This document shows positions 57,734-64,000 of a stretch of DNA of 64,000 nt, one piece after another. Position numbers and translations under genes: made by a program. The notes beneath the pieces are model-generated. The model ran no database searches, was not told the DNA's origin, and saw only the letters and a program-made list of their open reading frames with translations. Numbering within the stretch: the first letter of the stretch is position 1; each line of letters begins with the position of its first letter. Source of the stretch: Mycoplasma anseris ATCC 49234 (GTDB lineage: Bacteria; Bacillota_I; Bacilli_A; Mycoplasmatales; Metamycoplasmataceae); assembly GCF_000702805.1 (NCBI RefSeq), contig NZ_JNJX01000001.1, positions 62,001 through 126,000 on the forward strand, read 5' to 3'.

Positions 57734-58727
57734 TGTTAAGACCAATGCCTTTCATTAATTTAATTAAATTTTCATGTGCTACAATTTGAGCTTTTTGAGC
57801 TCCTTTGTAAGCTTCTTCCTTTATTTTTTTATAAGCATTTTGATAATTTGCTTGAATTTTGGTTAAAAAGTTCTTTACAACTTCTCCAACTTCTTTTTTT
57901 AATTCTCCATAATTTTTATCTTTGAAATAATTTTCTACTTCTGGTAATGTCCGTTCAGTTAAAGCAGCATAAATTGACAACAGATTTAAAATGCCTGGTT
58001 TATTTTCAGAAATATAAATCTTTCCTTCAGAATCAGTAACAGCTTTTTGAATTTTTTTATAAGCCATTTCTGGATCGTCTAATAAATATATTGATGATTT
58101 GGGGTTTTCATCTGATTTAGACATTTTTTTAGTAGGTTCAGTTAGGGACATAATTTTAGCACCAATTTCTGGAATATATGGTTCTGGAACTTTAAAGTCA
58201 GTATTGTATTTGTTGTTTAATCTTTGGGCAAGGTTTCTTGTTAATTCAACATGTTGTTTTTGATCAATTCCAACTGGAATAATATCAGCATTATAAAGCA
58301 ATATGTCTCCCACCATTAAAGTTGGATACATTAACAATCCAGTTGGTATTGTTTCCATACCATTTGAACTTTTTACTTTAGTTGATTTATCTTTAAATTG
58401 AGTCATTCTTGAAAGTTCACCAATTGTTGTATTGGTTAAAATTAATCAATTCATTAAACCATGTTCCATTACATCTGATTGAAAAAATAATGTTGTTTTA
58501 TTAGTATCAATTCCGCAAGCCATAAATAAGGCAAATATTTCCTTACGATTTTGTTCTAAAACTTTTGGGTCAATTGGCAATGTTAAAGCATGCAAATCAG
58601 CAATAAAAATGTAATTTTCATATTGATCCTGTAGCTTGACCATATTTTTGATGGCCCCAATGTAATTAGCAATTGTTAGTTTTCCGGTTGCAGTGATTCC
58701 GCTTAATAAAATTGGCTTCTTAATCAT
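57720..58727 (-). CDS. trpS: Tryptophanyl-tRNA synthetase
   Basis: 335-aa class I synthetase that must charge the UGA-reading tRNA-Trp of this organism. N-terminal SGITATGKLTIANYIGA, where TIAN stands at the HIGH position (Geobacillus has TIGN), ADLHALTL, and KMSKSDENP as the KMSKS loop. AGGAGG precedes the ATG. Cotranscribed with thrS. Confidence 0.95.
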
Positions 58728-58769
58728 TATCCCTCCTAATAAACTTATATAATTTTAATACAATAAATA

Positions 58770-58824
58770 AAAGCACTTTTCATTTTAAGACAATTTAATC
58801 CAATTTATTTTAAAAAAGTGCTTT
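58770..58824. repeat. Inverted repeat between trpS and the EIIB-like gene
   Basis: AAAGCACTTTT (58770-58780) and AAAAGTGCTTT (58814-58824) are an 11-bp perfect inverted repeat with a 33-base spacer. It lies upstream of trpS in a divergent intergenic region. It may be a leader hairpin or an operator; the long spacer is unlike a plain terminator. Confidence 0.5.
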
Positions 58825-58917
58825 ATTCTCAATATTTTACAATCTTGTTATAAGTATAAACAATTTTCGAATTTAAAGACTAGTAAATAACTAATCTAAA
58901 AAATATCTAAAATTAAT

Positions 58918-58923
58918 TATAAT
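58918..58923 (+). promoter_or_regulatory. Probable -10 box of the EIIB-like/helicase operon
   Basis: TATAAT, 23 bases before the ATG, followed by AAAGGAG as ribosome site. Confidence 0.5.
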
Positions 58924-58946
58924 ATTAATTAATTAAAGGAGCAAGA

Positions 58947-59312
58947 ATGACAAAGAAACAAAAAGCACTGTATGTTTTTTTAATAATTATTACCTTAGGT
59001 TTCATTTGTATTTATTGAAAAAGAAAATTCAAACAAACAGAATCTAAAAATTACTTAACAGTTGAAACCAAATTATCTTTTGAATTTCAAGCATTTTTAA
59101 ATTCATTGGGTGGTAAACAAAATATTAATAATGTAAGTTCTTCACAAAAAATTATTAAAGTTTTTTTCAACAATAGACAAGATATAAATATTGAAAATTT
59201 AAAGAACTTAGATGGTGTAAGCGGAATAGCATTTCAAAAAAACAGCATTTCATTAGTAGTGGGTAATACTGCTAAATATTTAGAAGAATTAGTATTAAAG
59301 GAAATTAAATAA
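58947..59312 (+). CDS. Membrane-anchored, EIIB-like protein (degenerate PTS)
   Basis: 121-aa protein. One membrane helix (about 8-24), then a domain resembling glucose-family EIIB: FLNSLGGKQNINNV (family LGGKENI), a strand KIIKVFF at the TRLRV position, LDGVSGIAF and ISLVVGNTAKYLEEL (family VQVIFG). At the phosphocysteine position (CxTRLR) only serines are found (Ser64-66), so it cannot carry phosphate on Cys. AAAGGAG precedes the ATG and the stop overlaps the helicase (TAATG). Assignment is by eye. Confidence 0.6.
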
Positions 59313-62300
59313 TGAATGATAAACAAAATATAAAATATCAAACATTAATGGCAAACTTATTAAGCATTGATAATTTTGATTCTTCATTGTATTGCACAAT
59401 TGATAATGACAAATTCTTTGATGTTTATAAGGCTTTTGGCTCAGAAACGTTTGATAAAATTTATACCAATTATGAAATAAAATGTGTGTTATCAGAAAAA
59501 GGTAACAAAGAACTTGTAGAAAAAGTTAAAGAAGCAAATTCTAAAAGAGATATTATTGAGATTTTTAAAGAATACAACATGAGAATTCAAGATAATACTT
59601 TTAAATTATTAACTTCTAATTTAGAAAAAGGAAAAGAAGAATTAATTTGTAAATTAGAAACTGATTATCAAAAATCAATTGTTAAGTGAAAGAAAATCTT
59701 AAACAAAGCCCAAAATATTAATATTGAAACAAACATTTGACCATTGCATATTGGTTTCTTTTTCATATCAGTTAAAACTGAAAAAAAGGTTATTTATGCT
59801 CCATTGTTCTTTAAAGAAATCAATTTAGAAATAAAAAATTCTTTAGTTCATTTAACTTCAAAATCTGATATAAGAGTTAATAGTAAATTAGTTACTTTTT
59901 TAGGCCAAGAAGGTTTTTTATTAAATGTAGATAATTTTGATTTTAGTAATTTAACCATTCAAGAAGTGGCCGAATATTTTAAACGTAATTGAAATCCTAT
60001 TTATCAAATGCCTGAAGACATTAAACAAAAAATTCCTAATTTAACCCAAGAAACTATTATTAATTCTTCAATTAATTTTCATCCTGGTATTGTAATTGGA
60101 TTTTATAACGTTTCTTCAGGTTATTTATGAAACCAAATGAAGAAAATAATTGAAAATAATGAATTTGACGATATTTTAAACCCTGATTTTAATAAAAACA
60201 CTTATCGTGAAAAAGTAGAACACGTTATTTTTGATAATAAATTTAGATTGTACAAAATTCAAAATACTAATTTTTCTCAAGATGTTGCTACTGTCTCTAG
60301 TTTGTATCAAGATACTATTATTTGAGGTCCTCCAGGTACCGGTAAATCACAAACTATTTCTAATTTAATAGCCAACATTATTGCAAGAGGATTTACTGGT
60401 TTAGTGGTTTCGCAAAAAAAAGCTGCCTTAGATGTTTTAAAACAAAGATTAAAAAAGATTTCTATATTTTGTTTATTTGCCTTAAATGACAAGAATTTAA
60501 GGCAAGAAACTTTTTATGAGCCTTTAAAAGAATTTATTTATTTATTAGAAAATTTTAGAATTAATAATTTAGAAGAAAGTTATCAAATATTTAGTGAAGA
60601 AGACCAACTTTATGTTGATAATTTAAATCAGATTTTAGAAGTTCAAAATCTTGATAACATTTTAAGTTTTTATGGTGCTATAGTTCATGGTAATTTAACA
60701 GATGAAGGTTTTGAATTATTAAAACACTTGGATCGTGCTTTAATGTATAAAATTAATCATGAATTTGATGATGTAAAAGAATTAAGAAAGCATTTGTACT
60801 ATGTAAATTATGGTAAAAAACCCAATTTATTAACAATCATTCCAAGAACAATTAAAGATATGGCTGATTTGTTATTACAAGAACCAAGCTTATTTACAAT
60901 TGACATTGATGAAGCACTAAAATACATCGATTTAATTGATTATGAATCAGTCAAAAAAGTGGACATTTATTATAAACAAATGTTAAAAGAAAAAACAGTT
61001 GATTTGAATAATGATGTCATTTTAACCAAAATGATTTTGCAAAAAATTATTGAAAAAATGAATGATTTCAGTCCAGAAGAAAAGAAACAATATAATGCTT
61101 TTGCTATGGCTATTCGAACTGGTCATTTAAAACCTTATAAGTTTTTTCACAAACACAAGGAAATGATTAAAAAATTATTCCCAATCATTGTAACTACGCC
61201 TGAATTAGACTTATCAATGTGAGGCAAGCAAGAATTTGATTATGCTATTTTAGATGAATCTTCACAAGTATTTATTGAAAAAGGCATTCCAATTTTGTAT
61301 TTAGCTAAAAGAAAAATTTTGGCCGGCGATAATCAACAAATGCAACCGACAAGATGATTTTCAGTTTCTTATAACTTTGATGAAGAAGATGATTTTGGCA
61401 ATATTGAATCATTGCTAGATTATGCAACAGCAAGAGGGGTTTATTCAATTTTATTGGACAAAAACTATCGCTCAAAACAAGCAGCTTTAATGACTTTTAG
61501 TTCTAAGCATTTCTATGATTCTAAATTAGATGTAATTGACAATTATGAAGTTAGTTTAAGTGATGAAAAACCACTTGAAGTTATTCAAGTAGATGGTTCT
61601 TGAAATAATAGTATGAATGAAGAAGAAGGACAAAAAGTACTTGAATTAGCAAAACTTTATATTGAAAAATACAAGAAAATTATTATTTTAGTGTTCAACT
61701 CTAAGCAACAAGATTATTTAGTAAACAAGATTTTCAATGAGGAACCTAGATTAGAAGAAGCATTGGTTTCCGAACAAATTTCTTTAAAGAACATTGAAAA
61801 TATTCAAGGTGATGAGGCTGATTTGGTTATTATGTCAGTTGTTTATGATCATAATACTTCTTTATATGGTACATATGTTGCTAGACAGGGTGGGAAAAAC
61901 GCTTTAAATGTGGCCATTTCAAGAGCTAAAGAAAAAATTATTGTTGTTAAATCTATTTATGCTGATGATGTAGAAATTAATGAGCGGTCAACAACTGATA
62001 TGATTTTATTTAAAGAGTGATTGAAATTCTTGGATTTATCAGTAGAAGAACAAAAAAATTATTTAGATGACAATAAAGAAACAATTGAGATGACTAAAAC
62101 ATTATCAATTGCACATAATTCCGAATTCAAAAACCAAATTATTAATGAAATGGTAGACATTGTTTCAGCAAGTGAATTTATTGAAATTCTTCCTAATTAC
62201 TCAATTGGAACCAAATCTTTAGATATTGTAATAACTAACAAAAAGACTAAACAATTATTAAAGGGTTTCATTATTGATAATTACCAATATAAAAACGATT

Positions 62301-62476
62301 ATCAAGAATATATTAAATTTAAAGATAATGTTAAATTTTTAAATTCAAAAAAATATCCAATTCAAATTATTTCTAAAATTGATTGACCAATCAATAAAAA
62401 GCTAATTTTGAACGAACTAAGAAATATTGTTATGAGCTACAAAAATATTGAAGAAGGAACAAATGAAGAAGAATAA
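59312..62476 (+). CDS. SF1 helicase (DNA2/NAM7 type) with a nuclease-like C-terminal domain
   Basis: 1054-aa protein. About 330 N-terminal residues have no recognised domain. Walker A WGPPGTGKSQT (about 339), then a 300-residue helical insert, Walker B AILDESSQ (about 647), AGDNQQMQPT, DKNYRS, ENIQGDEADLVIMS and NVAISRAKEKIIVV. After about 930 comes a Vsr/PD-(D/E)XK-like fold: GTKSLDIVITN, LLKGFIIDN (family LGIECDG), and ISKIDWPIN (family RVWSTDW). The Glu of the nuclease motif is lost. The stop overlaps the next gene by 14 bases. DNA repair or a defence role are both possible. Confidence 0.8.
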
Positions 62477-63386
62477 AAATCCTTGAGATCAAATTGATCC
62501 CCGTGATGTAACACCTGAAGATCAAGTTCGTTATAAAAAACTTGCAGTTAAAGAAACAAGATCTAAAAAAATTAAGAGTATTTTATTTGCTAGTTTATCA
62601 GCAGTTGGAATTGCAACTGTGTTAGGAATTGCTTTTGGAATTCCTAAACCAATTAATAATATGGTCATTTGAAAAAAGGAAACTAATATTTTAAAAAAAT
62701 CAGAATTTGTTGACTATTTAAAACAAATAGAACCAATTGAATACCATTACGACGGTAAACCAATTGATTTTGCTAAAGAAGTATTAATAAATCCGACACT
62801 AGATAACCCAGTTTTTAAACCTTTTAATTTAGATTTAAAAGATAATGTTAAAGAAATATACAATACAGAAATCAAAAACGTAATAATTAATGGAATTGAT
62901 GGTAATTCAATTTGTTTAGATATTCTTTTAAGAAACAAAAAAAGCACTAAGGATTTTATTGTTTTACCAAAAATCGTTTTAAGAGGATTTCAAGTTGATG
63001 AACAAACGAAGAACTTTATTACTGAAGAAGAAGCTTCCAAATTAGTGCAAGATGTTAAGTTTAATTTTATTGGTAAAGGAATTACAATTGAAAAAGCTAT
63101 TGAAGAAATTAACAAACCAGATATTTGAAATAGTTGATATGATCGAGAAACAGTATTTCAATCATATTTTGAACCTCAAAATTTAGATTTACAAGGCTTT
63201 TTACCCTTTTATTTCACCTCTAAATTAAAATATGAAAATTACGCTTTAAGTTTTGATTGTAAGGCTTATAAATTAGGTATTTTTGATATCAAATTAAAAG
63301 GCAAGACATACCGTTATGGTCAATATATTTCTAATGATAAGGTTATTCATCACAGTTCAAAAGTAGTTCCTAAAACAGAAATTTAA
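62463..63386 (+). CDS. Membrane-anchored protein of unknown function
   Basis: 307-aa protein. A charged cytoplasmic N-terminus (1-38) precedes one membrane helix (about 39-60) and an external domain. The part around VIINGIDGNSICLDILLRNK and IVLRGFQVDEQTKNF recalls the repeat unit of mycoplasma lipoprotein-17-related surface proteins, but this is weak. GAAGGA lies before the ATG, which overlaps the helicase end by 14 bases, so it is in the same operon. TGA codons (Trp) occur in NPWDQ and elsewhere. Confidence 0.7.
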
Positions 63387-63387
63387 C

Positions 63388-63421
63388 AAAAAAACAGCCA
63401 TTTTATTAATTGGCTGTTTTT
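63388..63421. terminator. Bidirectional terminator at the end of the helicase operon
   Basis: AAAAACAGCCA and TGGCTGTTTTT form a perfect 11-bp stem with a 10-base loop. Confidence 0.9.
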
Positions 63422-64000
63422 ATGATTTTGTTCTTTCAAAATAATAAGAAACAATTTTAGTTCTTAAAGAAGTATCAATAATTGGATAAGGATAAACTTT
63501 ATATTCCGAATCAGATTCAGGTTGTTCATACATTGATAAAGCTATTTCATCACCAGCAAAATATCAATTTTTAATAAAATCATATGTTGCTATATCAACT
63601 GGAGTATAAGAAATATAATCAAAATTTAAAATTTCACCTGAATTAGAATTTGCAAACATTTCTGAAAATAATTCATCAAAATAAGCATTTTCATGATTTC
63701 TAAGTTCCAATAATTTAACCAAATCATTTTGCTTTAAAGCCTCTTTAAAATCATTTAAATCATTTTGTATTGCTTGTTGACTAAAATTTTCGTCATTTTT
63801 ATGAATTGTAAGTTGTTTTTCTAATTCCTGATTAAATATTTCATCATTCAATTCATTTTTAAATTGTTTAAAGAAAATGTTTTCAATGTTTTTATAGTTT
63901 TGTTCATAACTATTGGAAGCAAAATTATTTTGATAAATATTAGTTTTTAAGGTCTTTAAGAATTTCGCAGTTTCTTCATCGCTTAAAAATTTAGAAATAA
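63420..64000 (-). CDS. Hypothetical protein, 5' end outside the window
   Basis: Open reading frame of at least 192 codons that continues past the right edge. The visible part is acidic and helical (IFNQELEKQLTIHKNDENF, LVKLLELRNHENAYF) and ends VSYYFERTKS. One TGA (Trp). No domain recognised and the N-terminus is unknown, so it may be a lipoprotein or secreted protein, but that cannot be judged. It converges on the helicase operon at a shared terminator. Confidence 0.65.

Noticed and set aside
58770-58824. CIRCE or T-box element
   Set aside because: CIRCE is TTAGCACTC-N9-GAGTGCTAA and the T-box needs its conserved core; neither is present.

Overview
This is about 64 kb of a low-GC mycoplasma chromosome. 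Nearly every gene is broken by in-frame TGA when read with the standard code and becomes whole when TGA is read as Trp (code 4). Examples are IF2, DnaB, UvrD, FtsH and AsnRS. Many acylated lipoproteins, no cell-wall genes, a putative secreted cysteine peptidase and the MG185-189-like nuclease/ABC locus fit the hominis-group mycoplasmas (Mycoplasmopsis or Metamycoplasma). The species cannot be fixed from the window. All coordinates below are for full code-4 reading frames.

Layout. 1-3.9 kb (minus): nusA-ylxR-infB-rbfA, with a promoter and hairpin leader. 4-8.5 kb: tex, a small membrane protein, a CBS/CorC-like membrane protein, def. 8.5-10.6 kb: smr-mutM diverging from sua5-rpiB. 10.6-17 kb (minus): gdpP-rplI-dnaB plus two YitT-type membrane proteins. 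17-18.9 kb: engB, a membrane protein, tRNA-Ser(GCU). 18.9-26.1 kb (minus): a six-gene operon with a large substrate-binding lipoprotein, a staphylococcal-nuclease-like lipoprotein, an ABC ATPase with a long coiled-coil insert, two permeases and a 57-aa membrane protein. 26.3-29.4 kb: GDSL/SGNH hydrolase and prolyl aminopeptidase. 29.5-32.2 kb: mnmE and an RNA uridine methyltransferase. 32.4-35.4 kb: a degenerate glucose-type PTS EIIC-EIIA fusion and tmcAL. 35.4-37.8 kb: putative cysteine peptidase plus a coupled lipoprotein. 38-43.7 kb: uvrD, a membrane PAS/GGDEF/EAL-like protein, pepO. 43.8-48.5 kb: two lipoproteins, asnS, a GT2-like protein, an RDD protein. 48.6-49.9 kb: serS. 50-55.9 kb: recD2-pth-tilS-ftsH. 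56-58.7 kb: trpS-thrS. 58.9-63.4 kb: EIIB-like protein, SF1 helicase with a nuclease-like tail, membrane protein. 63.4-64 kb: end of an unrecognised gene.

How it fits together. The housekeeping genes sit in tight operons, often overlapping as TAATG, and convergent junctions are closed by strong hairpins. Several genes have a TATAAT box 6-9 nt before the ATG and no Shine-Dalgarno sequence, which suggests leaderless mRNAs. The most notable system is the nuclease-coupled ABC importer, probably for scavenging nucleic-acid precursors. A second theme is intact, full-length proteins whose fold is recognisable but whose usual catalytic residues appear to be gone: PTS EIIC-EIIA, PTS EIIB, GGDEF/EAL, a GT2 without DXD, and a helicase-fused nuclease domain. 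These similarities are by-eye alignments from memory and need profile searches.
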